NCBI RefSeq assembly: GCF_910596095.1
Contig: NC_056546.1
Span: forward strand, 16,826,425 to 16,890,424
DNA length: 64,000 nucleotides
Source of the DNA: Thunnus maccoyii
Taxonomy: Eukaryota > Chordata > Actinopteri > Scombriformes > Scombridae
Direction: 5' to 3'
Both the position numbers and the translations under genes were made by a program. This document shows positions 16,012 through 32,985 of the stretch, piece after piece. Position 1 is the stretch's first letter; every line of letters starts with the position of its first letter. The notes under the pieces are model-generated. The model did no database searches and was not told the DNA's origin. It saw nothing but the letters and a program-made list of their open reading frames with translations.

Positions 16012-19000
16012 TCATAACGCTCCTGTGAGATCTGTCACGGCTCCTGCAGCCACCAGATCCCTCAAGAAGAGTTTCTCGGCACTGACGTCATGCACCACCT
16101 TGAGATGTGTAATACAACAAGCCAGAATAAATTGTTAGAGCTGAGGTTTATCACCAATCTTAAAAATATCTGCTACAGTAACTAGTTGAAATTGTTTCCC
16201 GACATGAACTTACTTGAGACTTCATAGCATCCATGTGTATGGTTTCATAGTAGTGAAGTCTAGCCTCTGGATGCTCCATATCATAGCCAAATCCTGCCAG
16301 GCTCACCTGGTCACACAGCTGCAAAGCCATCACCACAGCACTGGCACCTAGTGTTGGAACCATCTACTTGAGGAGAAAAAATGCTATTTGATCTATTTGT
16401 ATAAGCAGTAAAAGCACCATCTACTCAGCAATAGTTTACTCTAAGTGGAGATATTCAACATAACAGCAAGATCTTTTTTTCAAAGGGTGCCGGGAAAGAA
16501 ACAACAAGAAAGGTTGTGTTTGCTGGTCTATCATTCCCTTAAAAGATAGGACTGTTTTCCTAAAACAACAGTCAAGTGCCCAAATGAACAGTGACACATG
16601 TTTTTCTTGCTGTGATCATTCCTCCTGACATACTGGCCATTAAGAGATTCCTTCATAATGCACTTTCAATGTAAATGGTGGGGGACAAAATCCACAGCCC
16701 TTCTTCCATACAAAATTGTAATTAAAAATTTATTTGCAGTTAATATGAAGCTTCATTTGTCTTAATTAGTCAAATTCCTTACTCCTTATTCTTACAATCT
16801 TTCCACTGCAGCTGAACAAGAAAACTCTGTCCATTGAGACACATAGAGGGAATTCTTTACTAAAAATACTCAAACTGTGGAAGATATCCACTTCATTTGA
16901 TGAACTCAGATGGTTGAAACTTCATATTATCTTCAGATAAACCTTTAAATACATTTGAGCTCAAAACGAAGACTGTGGATTTTGTCCTCCATCACTTACA
17001 TTGTAAGCACATTTGGAGGGAATCTTCTAAGTATGAACAGGAGGAATGATTATAGAAAGCAAAACCTGTCTCAATGTTCATGGGTAATTACTGTTTTAAG
17101 ACAGACTTAAAGAACCTGTCCTTTGGCAGACTGTCAATCACATTCTAACTGAATTCAAAGGGTACTAAATAAAGAATATGGATTTATGCATTTTAGAACT
17201 TACATTTCCCTGTTTCAGAGCATATTTCTGTAAGACTTGTCCAGTCTTATGAATAATCTCTGGATGGAGGATCCGGAAGTTCTCTGGTCTTAAGGGAATA
17301 TCATCCACCACCTCCCTCCAGAACCACAATTTGGACCAGAAACTCTATCAAAAACAAAACAGAAGATATAGCGCATGTAAAGCAGGGAGTGTGATGATGT
17401 GATAGCAGCGTTGCTACATGAGTTGTTGTGATACTCACGGCTTATGTAATATACCATTTCTGTGTGCAATGGTTCCTGGAATGCATACCCACCAGAGGTT
17501 GTTTGTTGATGACAGAAGTGAGCCAGTCCAGATCCAGGCTCTTAAAGACCACCAGAGCAACCATAGTGGTATTTTTGTACTCATTTGCAGAGTGAGGTGC
17601 TCCCTCTGGATACATCATGCGGATGGTGGTGTGGGAACCAGCATCTCTTTCAAAGCCAGTCACTGGAGCATTATTCAGCCTGATGACAGAGATTAAGATG
17701 TATCAAATTGAATGTGTTTAGTTGATGTGGGGTATTTTATTCATACCTTTTTTTCTTAAACCTCTTTAAAATTTTTGCCACTGAGGGCAAAGTCCATCTG
17801 CACAGGTTGAAAATAGCCACCAGAGTTTATCACTAGTAAGCTTTCCTCTGATTTGTGTCTGTCACTGGCAAACATACCTGATAATGATGTCATACTGGTC
17901 TATATGGGATCCAAGATGGCTCCCGTGAAGAACCCCTCCGCTGCCCACTACCACACATCTCCTGCAGCTGCCCTCTCTCTTCAGTGATGGAGGCAAACCA
18001 GGCTGAGGCAGGGAGGCAAGAGCCAGGGTGAGATGTTCTTTACTACCCTGAAGCCCCAGAGGAGGGGGCAGATCCCAGGGCACAGACCTGTCCTGCTGCA
18101 CAAACACAGGGATGTCCTGGAGGCCTGCAGAACAGGACAGGGGCTTGAGGTGGTTCAGACACCAGTGAGGCTGACAGGGGCCTGACAGCAGGGAGGCCGA
18201 CCGGTTTAGCAAGGCCTGAAGAGAGGGGCAAACAGAGAGAGAAGTGCGATAAGAGTGAAAGAATGATTTTAAAAGACAGATGAGTGATTTAAAAACAGAT
18301 GAGATGTGTATCCCTACCAGATCTTTGGGATGTTGGTAGTCGTCGCTGACAGCTGACAATTTATTCAAGGGGAAATATGCTGGAATTAGAATAGCCGAGT
18401 AGCATCCAATCAGCAGTACCAGACTAAAGGCAAGGTTCCCTCTCCTGTGCAGCAGAGACAAAATCAATTCATCAATCAATCAATTTTTATTTATATAGCA
18501 CCAAATCACAACAAAAGTCATCTCAGGGCACTTTTCACATAGAGCAGGTCGAGACCGTACTCTTTAATTTACAGAGACCCAACAATTCCCCCATGAGCAA
18601 GCACTTGGTGACAGCGGTAAGGAAAAACTCCCCTTTAACGGGTATAAACCTCAAGCAGAACCCGGCTCTTGGTCGGCGGCCATCTGCTTTGACCGGTTGG
18701 GTTGAGAGAGAGAAAGAAAGATGGAAAGGTGGGGGGACAGAATAACAACAATCATAACAACAACAACAACAGCAGCAGCAACAGCAACAGCCAGGGAAGG
18801 ATGCCAACAGCAAGGACAGGGACATCATGGGAAGTCCCCCGGCAGTCTAGGCCTATAGCAGCATAACTAAGGGCTGATCCAAGACGAGCCTGGTCGGCCC
18901 TAACTATAAGCTTTATCAAAAAGGAAAGTTTTTAGCCTACTCTTAAACATAGAGAGGGTGTCTGCACTCCGGACTGAATCTGGAAGATGGTTCCACAGGA

Positions 19001-20390
19001 GAGGAGCCTGATAGCTGAAGGCTCTGCCTCCCATTCTACTTTTAAAGACTGTAGGAACCACCAGTAAGCCTGCATTCTGGGAGCGCAGTGTTCTAGTGGG
19101 ATAATACAGTACTATGAACTCTTCAAGATATGATGGTGCCTGACCATTAAGGGCTTTGTAAGTTAGGAGAAGGATTTAAAATTCTATTCTAGATTTTACA
19201 GGAAGCCAATGTAGCGAAGCAAAAATGGGAGAAATGTGATCTCTTTTCCTAGTTTTAGTCAGTGCATGTGCAGCTGCATTCTGGTCCAGCTGGAGAGTCT
19301 TTAGAGACTTGTTAGAGCAGCCTGATAATAAGGAATTGCAATAATCCAGCCTAGAAGTAACAAATGCGTGGACTAGTTTTTCTGCATCTTTTTGGGACAG
19401 GATGTGCCTGATTTTTGTGATATTACGTAAGTGAAAAAAGGCAGTCCTTGAGATTTGATTTATGTGAGAGTTAAAGGACATATCCTGATCAAAGATAACT
19501 CCCAGATTCCTTATGGTGGTGCTGGAGGCCAGGGTAATGCCATCCAGAGTAGCTATATCATTAGATAATGTGTTTCTAAGGTGTAACTTCAGTTTTATCT
19601 GAGTTTAGTAGTAGCAAATTGCAGGTCATCCAGGTCTTTATGTCGTTAAGGCATGCTTGGAGTTTGTTTAACTGATTGGTTTCATCAGGCTTCATTGATA
19701 AATATAATTGGGTATCATCTGCATAACAATTAAAATTTATGGAGTGTTTCCTAATAATATTACCTAAACGAAGCATATACAAGGTGAATAGAATTGGTCC
19801 AAGTACAGAACCTTGTGGAACTCCGTGTCTAACTTTTTCCTTCACAGAGGATTCATCATTAACATGTACAAACTGAAATCAGTCTGATAAATAGGACTTA
19901 AACCAGCTTAATCCAGTTCCTTTAATGCCAATTAAATGTTCCAGTCTCTGCAAAAGGATTTGATGGTCAATTGTGTCGAATGCGACACTAAGATCTAACA
20001 GGACAAGTATAGAGACAAATCCTTTGTCCGATGCAGTTAGGAGGTCATTTGTGACTTTCACCAGTGCTGTCTCTGTGCTATGATGCGCTCTAAATCCTGA
20101 CTGAAAATCCTCAAATAAAATATTGTTATGTAGAAAGTCACATAACTGATTAGAGACTGCTTTCTCAAGGATCCTAGAAGAGATCCACATATGTAGCTTT
20201 TTAATAACAGGCACACAATACAAATACCTGCAGAGCTGTACCTGCACAGGAAAAATCCCTTGGAGTCTGTCTTTGTGACCACTTGTTGTCTGTGAATGTC
20301 AGGCATCGGTGCTGCAGCCTCCGCAGCCTCAGACAGCAGAGGAGAGCCATCATCTGGGTCTTCGACACTCAAGCGATTCAGCATCACCAT
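16012..20390 (-). CDS. beta-galactoside alpha-2,3-sialyltransferase, ST3GAL5-like
   Basis: Complete coding region on the minus strand, exons in transcript order: 20390-20242, 18444-18318, 18215-17878, 17679-17493, 17344-17204, 16363-16214, 16098-16012. Phases agree and give 392 aa. It is a type II Golgi enzyme of family GT29: a cytoplasmic tail of about 50 residues, a membrane anchor ([18 protein letters not shown]), a variable stem, sialylmotif L ([15 protein letters not shown] to [12 protein letters not shown]), sialylmotif S ([20 protein letters not shown] then AGFGYD), motif III around HYYE, and motif VS as HDVSAE (H-x4-E). The [14 protein letters not shown] and SLAGFGYD segments are closest to ST3GAL5 (GM3 synthase), so a lactosylceramide- or galactosylceramide-type acceptor is likely. 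It may be the fish st3gal5 or the related fish gene called st3gal7 (GM4 synthase). I cannot separate these by eye, so no symbol is given. The exon starting at 20407 has an acceptor and 17 leader bases, so a non-coding first exon lies further upstream. Confidence 0.9.
16548..17112. mobile_element. non-autonomous DNA transposon with very long inverted ends
   Basis: Lying in a sialyltransferase intron, this segment has imperfect inverted halves of about 130-150 bases. Examples are GGACAAAATCCACAG at about 16683-16697 against CTGTGGATTTTGTCC at about 16972-16986, and ATCATTCCTCCTG at about 16615-16627 against CAGGAGGAATGAT at about 17038-17050. Similarity continues outward to a TAAAACA/TGTTTTA pair. 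It has no coding capacity. Outer limits are approximate, because I could not fix a target duplication. Confidence 0.65.
18480..20205 (-). mobile_element. 5'-truncated, decayed L2-type LINE
   Basis: On the minus strand the reverse transcriptase is read in broken frames. Pieces are about 19879-20200 ([30 protein letters not shown]), 19576-19845 ([14 protein letters not shown], the YADDTQLY catalytic box), 19176-19481 ([18 protein letters not shown]), and a C-terminal piece ending AYS-stop at 18900-18902. At least one in-frame stop (after SYLSD near 19876) and frameshifts separate them, so it is not functional. The endonuclease part is missing. A 3' UTR with a CAA/CAG run (about 18754-18790) ends in an ATTG-type tail near 18470-18480. 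The layout and motifs fit the L2 clade common in fish. It is inserted in the same orientation as the host gene. Confidence 0.88.
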
Positions 20391-20407
20391 GACACCTGCA
20401 CTTCCTC

Positions 20408-21316
20408 CTGAAACACATACACACATGATTGAACTCATGGTGGATGATATAATCTAAATCTTTCTGTGACAAAAAGATAATACAGACTTTCTTAATAACA
20501 CCACAGAATTATTTACAGATATTAGTTGGATTACAAAGGCATATATCTCACTGTTGAATGTCAACACTGTCTTTTGAGATTGATTGTACACACTAAAGCA
20601 TCAATAGGAACATTAATCAGAGTCATATGAATGAAATAACTCACAGCCAGCCTTGTAGAGAGGTGTAAGCTGTTAACTGTCCGTGCGCCTGTGCTCCATG
20701 GTTGAGGGGAAAGCAGCAAGATGCAGGTCCTGTGCAGCTAAAATGGCTGCTGTTGCTTCCAACCTACTGAACTCTGTCTCTTCCCTCAATAACACTGGTT
20801 AACCATTAACGAGTCTCTCAGTCACACTCAGGCAGGAATGCCTGTAAATGAATATCTCTATGTATTTCACTGTACATACAATAATATTTAAAGCATTAAA
20901 GCTTCAGCAAGAAAGATCAAACATTGATCAAAAAACACTGGATGACACTTTCAGGGTTTGGTACATTAAATGGAGAATAGTTACATATTTATGGTAAGTG
21001 TGTGGTCTAATATATCAATAAGACGGTTTACACTAAAGGAAAATTTACAAAGCTGTGGCTGGAAAGTGATTGACTGTTTGTGTGTCATCAAACAATATTT
21101 ACAATGTATTGCTTGACAGTAATGAAACCTTTATAGATAACATAATTCCCCACAACAGTGTGTTTATGAGCCCTCTTAAAAAAGAAAAAGAGGAGTACAT
21201 ACTGTTGCTGCAACAGGAGTGAGGAGCAAGTAAAACCAGGAGCTTGTGGAATGAATGCACCCTCAACTCATGACCTGGGCGTGACTTGACTGAAGGGTTG
21301 GATGTACGTGTATATG

Positions 21317-21371
<55 letters not shown>

Positions 21372-21535
21372 ATGACGGAGAGGAACAGAGGGAGAGAAGG
21401 AGAGACTGGCAAGTACACACAGACATATGCATACACACATGAAAGTGCACAAACACCTGTTTGTTGGTGTAGCACAATGTCTCGCCATGAACCCAGCATT
21501 CCAGTCAGGAAGCCACAGGGCTTGTAGTGCTTCTG
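20408..21535. other. divergent intergenic region between st3gal (-) and ankrd2 (+)
   Basis: This must contain the non-coding first exon and promoter of the sialyltransferase gene, which I could not locate with confidence. It also holds the proximal ankrd2 control region. No protein-coding exon is seen. Confidence 0.5.
21321..21370. repeat. TG dinucleotide microsatellite, 25 units
   Basis: A perfect 50-base TG run about 165 bases upstream of the ankrd2 TATA box. Alternating purine-pyrimidine tracts of this kind can adopt Z-DNA. Confidence 0.97.
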
Positions 21536-21541
21536 TATAAA
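21454..21541 (+). promoter_or_regulatory. ankrd2: ankrd2 core promoter: E-box, TEAD site, TATA box
   Basis: Spaced elements read CACCTG (21454-21459, a MyoD-type E-box), CATTCC (21497-21502, a TEAD/M-CAT core) and TATAAA (21536-21541). A near-MEF2 sequence, CTAAAATTAT, follows at about 21590. Initiation would be expected near 21566, giving a leader of about 90 bases to the ATG at 21659. Such an array suits a muscle gene. The elements are short and none is proven. Confidence 0.5.
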
Positions 21542-21658
21542 GACACTCGCAGTCAACCAAGTTACCCGCCACTTTTGTTTGCTTTTATTCTAAAATTATT
21601 ATCAACTGTTTGACATCATTGTATTGTTTTTTTGTTTGTTTGTATCCTTACACATTTC

Positions 21659-24343
21659 ATGCAAACAGAGACTGAAGAGGTTGTGCAGTGGGCAACCAAA
21701 GTGATGGACCAGAAAACAGGAATAGAAAAGAGAGTTCAGGTAGGTGAGAGAAGTACTTATGTTTCCCAAGTGACATTTGTGATACAATAATTGTTATTAG
21801 ATACTGACCACCGGGAGGATTTCCAGCACAGTAGATTGTATATGATTTATTATCTTAATATTATATTAATATATCTTAATATTAGTTACTACAACATCAC
21901 AAGTTTAAAAGCCTTGATTTGTAAAAAAAAATATATAAAAAGGGATTATACATGAAGACATGTGCATTCATTTTCAGCTTTAACAAGCTGTTATATCCCA
22001 GAAGACACTGAGGTCAAACCTCACAAATGTACATTAGCATTAGAACATCAGGTTGCAGATACACAAAACACATAGATAAGCACATGCAAATAGAAAAGAT
22101 ATGAAACAGCTTGCAGATGGATACTTTACCATCCTAACCTCATGTGTTGACCCGCAGTTTACTGTCCTCTGTAAATCCTGTTTTAGTCAAGGGATTTTAA
22201 CTTGAGGTTTATTTCAAGTTTTCAAGTATTTATTGACAGCTGAGGCACTTGTTCACATGCTTTGCAATTAAATATATAAACATTATAATCCTATTTAGTC
22301 ATACAGTGAACTCTACGTATCAAGACATTTGTGAAAAGTTATCAAAATGTAAAGTTTTATTTCCTGATGCCATACTTTTGTCCCTTGTTTTCTGAAAACA
22401 ACACAGTCTAACTTGCCATAGATTCAGATTATCTTTTATTTATGTATGTGCACCAAACTAAAGAATGAAATGACAACAAAAGAGGATCAATTGTTAACAT
22501 AAATTCCATGTTAAATCTAATTTCTTCCTGCATTTTTTAAAAATGAAAATATATTAAAATTATATGGGTTTGGTGACTAACAACACTTTTTTACTCATTA
22601 TAAAATAAGTCAAATAAGACAAAAATGTTTGGCAGATAAAGACATACATGTACAATGAAGACACAGCCCTTTTACCTATATGCCATTATAAATAATGCAA
22701 AAAGATATCAACAGCATAGGTAGCAGTTTATTGGGAACATAGTTTTTATTATGACCAGGCTTAGCTTGCACCATGCTGTGAATTTATTTTGACATTAACA
22801 CCACTGTTCCCAGCTCTAAACACCCCTTAGCCTACTTGGCACTCTGATTTGCAAAACCAATAGCACCTCTCTCATAGGCAAACTCATTGTTTTCTACATT
22901 ATTACTGTTTGTATTATTTCCCAGGCAGAGGAGAGAGTGAGGAGAATCTCTTCAGATCTGCGCTGTGAGGTTTTGGGCCCGAATGGAGCAGAGAATATTA
23001 CAGAGCTGTGCAAAAGGAATAAGAAGATCAAGAAAACATACTCATCCAGGGGGTCTGTGGAAATGCCTATGGTGAGCCACTGTAGATCTTACAAAAAACC
23101 TTATCTTCATGTGCACAACAAAGATATGAAAATTTTAATTTCTGTCTCTCCCTCCGTATTGTGCGCACCAGAGGCCCGTGGATATGACAGAATTCATGAA
23201 TGCAGCCAGTCAAGGCAAACTGGATACAATAGACAAGTATCTGGCAGATGGTGGGAATCCTGATGTCCATGATGAGGTAAACACTCCCTGTGTGGCGGCA
23301 AAAGTAGATCAATTTAACATACTGCAATAAACTTTATTTCTACTTATAAAACTATATATTTAAATTTTCCAGTTAAAGAGGACAGCACTACATCGTGCCT
23401 CTATGGTAGGACACACTGCGGTGATCCATATGCTTCTAGAAAACGGAGCTGAGATCAACTTTAAAGATCAAGTAAGACGTATGGGCTTGTTTGTAAAGAT
23501 GATGGTGAGATTGGGTGAGATTATCTTCACACTGAAGCTCCAGCCTCTATAGAGGCTTGGGCGTCAGCACTGCTAATAAGATGGGGGCCCTCCCACTGTG
23601 TTTCAGCTGGGCTCCAGAGCCATACACTGGGCCTGCAGAGGAGGAAACCTGGCAGTTGTTAAAGCTCTGAAGAGCCACGGGGCTGACCTGAACATTAGAG
23701 ATAAGGTGAATGCATTTTGTCTGTGCCTGCACTTGTATCTGTACTCATACTTGTGTACCTGTAAGCATATTGTATGTCTCATACTGATACTTATACAGTT
23801 GGTTCTTTGTGTGTGGATTTGCATGCAAATAACCCAAACACAGTGTATTTCAATGTCTGCCTTGCAGTTGTATAGCACTCCTCTGCATGTGGCCACAAGA
23901 ACAGGCAACACCATCATTGTGGAGTATCTGCTGGAATGCGGTGCCAAGCTCAACTGCCAGGACAGGGTAGGCAGCGTGTTTCATACTTTTCATCATCTCT
24001 GTATTTCATTTCTGTCACTGATACAGTTTTCCCTACTCTAAGGAAGGGGACACAGCCCTGCACGATGCAGTGCAGCTCAACAGATACAAAATAGTGAAGC
24101 TGCTCATAGCTGCAGGAGCTGACACAAAAATAAAAAATCATGTGAGTTTTTTCACCTGTCCTTTAGGAGCTTAAATGATTTCAAAGGATATGTATTGATT
24201 GTATTGTAAGATAGGTTGTTAACACTGTGCGTGTGTTACAGGAGGGAGTGACAGCAGTCCAACAGGTAAAACAATGGCAGTTTGACATCATGGAGACCCT
24301 GCAGAGTCTGGTGCCGCCTGAAAACACCTCGAGAGAGGAGTGA
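21659..24343 (+). CDS. ankrd2: ankyrin repeat domain 2 (muscle ankyrin repeat protein)
   Basis: Eight coding exons: 21659-21739, 22925-23071, 23172-23276, 23373-23471, 23607-23705, 23868-23966, 24043-24141, 24242-24343, giving 276 aa. The N-terminus ([19 protein letters not shown]) parallels human ANKRD2 from its second start (MEDSEAVQRATALIEQR). Exon 2 carries the basic, coiled segment [14 protein letters not shown] and CKRNKKIKK, a likely nuclear localisation signal. Exons 4-7 each encode one 33-residue ankyrin repeat ([72 protein letters not shown]). The ADGG and DLRxE features and the 10q24-type neighbours favour ANKRD2 over ANKRD1. The family (MARPs) binds titin N2A in the sarcomere and shuttles to the nucleus under stretch. 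The ATG is chosen because it is in frame directly downstream of the TATA box. The acidic/PEST tail of mammals is shorter here, ending ENTSREE. Confidence 0.9.
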
Positions 24344-27300
24344 CAGCTGTACATCTACTTATATATTCTTAATAACCTCCCTTTCTATCTGTCTTGGGTT
24401 CAAAATTCATTCTGTATTCCACTGTAGGTTTGAGCACATCATGTTTGAGTACATGCATCATCCTATAGGCATGAACAGATGTGAGGTGTGCCCACCATCA
24501 AAATCTGCCTTCCCAGGGCACGGCTGTTAAGTCTCTAAGATTAGTTTGAACTGTGACACTAGAAAATGTCAGTCTGATTGATTCAAGATGATCTTCTTAT
24601 GTTTAAAAAGAAGAAGAAAAACATAAGAATGGGGGAAAAGAAAACGTTGAATTTCTCAAACCTTGCTTTATGATCTGAAGAGCACTCTCATGGATGTTTC
24701 ATGTCTGATTTATAATGCCTTTGTAAGTTGAATAACATTAATAGATAGTGTTCTACAGAGGCTACATTTGAGTATAGACCAAGCGACCCTTGTTTTATAG
24801 CACACAGTAGCACTGTGTTTCAAGACGTCAGCTGACGATAGCAGAGATGGCTGGTATGCCCCCGCTAAAGTCAGGGATTCAAGGGGAGCTCAGTGGACAT
24901 ATTTTCCTTCTATCATCAGTGGCTCAAATGTTCCTAAGGGAGGTTGGTCATTCAAAGCAGGGAAACCAAAAACTTGCTTCCCAGGCTCATGATATAGTTG
25001 TGTATGTGTAATTAATCATTATAAATACTGCCATTAATTTCAAGAGCACATTATATGCAACAAATATTGTCCTACTGCTATATTTTTCATAACATGAATG
25101 TAAAAAGCTGTTTTGAAAGGCGTGTCGCTCTGCTATACACCGATATGTTTGTTGGAGACAATTCATCAGATACATTATCAGCCACACACCATATTTCCTG
25201 TTCCAAGCAGGGCTGTGTTAACTGTCAGGGACTTAAGTGGAGACTGGAATATTGTTTTCAATACAAGGTTGTCTACACTATGTCAAATGTGTTGTCACCT
25301 TTTCTGTCAATCTGACCCTAAACAGAGATATCATCACTATAACATAGTTCATGTACCAGCAAGAAAAAAAATAACTCCCCTCTTAAATCTGTTGGACTCA
25401 TACATGTTTTACAGCTTTAGTTCTGTCGTTTTCAATTCCATGTGAACTACAAGCAGCATGCTGCTGTGCTGTAATGTTGCTGAGGGCTGGAGTGGTGCAG
25501 AATGAGAAGGGGGATGGGAGTGAAACTGGAGGCTTCTGCTTCATGCTGTGTCGCAGCCAAAACCAGAGGAACATGTCTATCCATGAAACTGTAAAAACTC
25601 CTTCATGAAAACTCCTTACTATGGCTGCAAATGTCACACAATTTGCCCACTGTGTTCAAAGATCAGGAATGGCTGCATTATCATCTCAAAACGAACTACT
25701 TTGTTGAATTACCGTGTCCAAGTCCAGTACTGTGATATTTGCTGAAAAACATGTTTCTTTTTGAACACAAGGTTTTATTAAACACATCAACCGTTTACCA
25801 CCTATGTGATACATACTCAGACCTATTCCAGGAGAATGAGAGGATACTATGCAGTAGTTTTCTCTAAGAGCACTCAAAGCAACATTATAGTTACTGAAAA
25901 AAAGGTAACCATGGCAATGATATTTCCAGGCAGGTGAAAGTCCGGAGAGGCACGCTTTTAAAGCACCATTTGTTTCCAGTTGGAAATGGATGTGTGATTC
26001 TGGTGTATACAGTTCCACTCAGGCAGGAGTGTGTAGGCAAAAGAGGCTTGAGCAGGCGTTGTCTCTGATATAGTGGAAAAGAAAAATACTATTACATGAT
26101 TTGAAATGCAGCATATTACGCACTTTGCACACACAGCAAAGATTTTAGTACCATTGTGTGCTTGTGGATGGTGATACTGGACCATGCACTGGTCTGCATT
26201 TCTGTCTCTAATGTTATCTTCAATCTTTATGATTGCAGCATACTGACGTTCCAAAGGGGGTATTCAAAGCAAGCAACAGTATGGGTTCACAATATTGAGT
26301 ATTGATTTTTTTTTCTTCTTCATAGAATATGACAACAATGAAAACTGGTAACTGCAATAATCCAGACTAGAGACTTCAGGAATATTTACAACAGAATCTC
26401 ATATCAATTCCCAGTTTGATCTTCACTCTTTTTGTTTTTCTTGCACACTAAAGCCTTATTGATTTGTCTTTATTGTTCAGCTGTAAGAAATAACATATGT
26501 AGCTCATGTTGACTGCTCCAGGCTTCCTTACCTACAGTATCATTTGATTGTCTTTGGTTGAAGTTCCATGAAGGCAACCCTAGACAAGCCACGTCTACAA
26601 TGCTTTGTAAGGCCTATTAACTGTTCAAGTACACTGAATTTATCTGTAATCACAGACTAGTTGCGATTGTACAAAGGTTAATAAATTATTTAAAGTCTTT
26701 TAAAATTTTAAATGACTAAGTAACACCATTATGTACCTCTCATGACACGATTATGTCTTGATGCATTTGATAGATCAGAGCAAACACCATCAACAGTAAA
26801 TATCTATACACTTCACAAAAAGACATACATTAGCATTACGTACTTTTAAGGATATATCTGATTGATCAATTCTTTCATTCAGCTGCCTCATTTATGTCCC
26901 TAAAACAATCTATTTAATCATTATTATTTATCAAGTTTGAGGATGTCCAGTCAACCAGGTTTTTCAGGTTGTACAGGGGAAAGCATGAGAGAAGTATCCA
27001 GTTAAATCTCCATGATTTCCACTGGGAGTGGGAGGTTTATTAGAGGAGAGCTGCTGGACTCGTGAGTGATGGGAGCTGAAACTCAGCACCAGCTTAGCAA
27101 CGTGTCTCTCAGAGTGAAGGCAATCTTCAAACAGACCTCGAATTCATTAGGATGACAGACACTTTAGGGCAAATGATGCAGAGGAGAAGGGAAAGGGAGG
27201 GCACGTCATCTGTGTCATCCGATTTTCAGACGGACACCCTTGAACTATAGTACTTTTGTACCAAAACATTTTTAAGGCAAACGTGAATACTGATCTTTAA

Positions 27301-27889
27301 AAAGACAAACACCAGTGGAAAAAATGCATTCCTTGAATGATACAGTTTGCAGCAGCACTGTTGCACTCTCTGTCATGATGGATTGCAGCATTTTTTGAGG
27401 TGAGTATATCTAATTAGTGGCTAATTGTCTTCCCCATACAGACTTACAACACTACACCTCCTCAGCTAATACAGGAAAAAACCTCTTTAAAGTACCAGAT
27501 GTGCAACGAAATGCTAAAAAGAGGCCTCCCATATTCTGTTGTTTGGTGAATGAAAGCTAACTGTTCTAAAGCAAAACACTAAGACACTGTTTATGAGTAC
27601 AATATTCAGAACAAGAGAAAAACAGCAGAATTTGCTGCTTACATGACTTGTGAAGTTAAAGGTGTGCTTCATGGTTTTGTGCATTTCAAATCAGTCTTAC
27701 AGAAATCCATTGTTTGGTCAAATTGCATGTGCATTCCAAGTCACTGTGAAGGCTAAGCAAAAAAGATGCAGAAAAAAATAGTGAAAGACAGCGAGAGAAG
27801 AGCTGGAGGGGAGTATACAAGTACACATCCCTGAGGCCCTCCTGGAAGGTGCTGGAACCCTGACTGTTTCTCCTCCAGGGTCACGACAG
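24344..27889. other. convergent 3' region between ankrd2 (+) and morn4 (-)
   Basis: This is 3.5 kb without a recognisable exon. It should contain the ankrd2 3' UTR at the left and the morn4 3' UTR at the right. ATTAAA near 25786 and AATAAA near 26683 are possible + strand poly(A) signals, both distant from the stop. No RNA gene or clear transposon is seen. Confidence 0.5.

Positions 27890-32985
<5,096 letters not shown>

Noticed and set aside
18056..18075. A G-rich stretch resembling a CTCF core
   Set aside because: It has several mismatches to the consensus and lies in a coding exon of the sialyltransferase.
17862..18479. A 205-residue open frame on the minus strand
   Set aside because: It joins two true sialyltransferase exons (18444-18318 and 18215-17878) by reading through the short intron between them. 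Splice sites and the ST3GAL alignment show that the middle part is intron.
21099..21572. Minus-strand frames of 97-157 residues with His-Thr or Val-Cys runs
   Set aside because: They arise from the TG microsatellite, which is open in several frames, and show no conserved protein.
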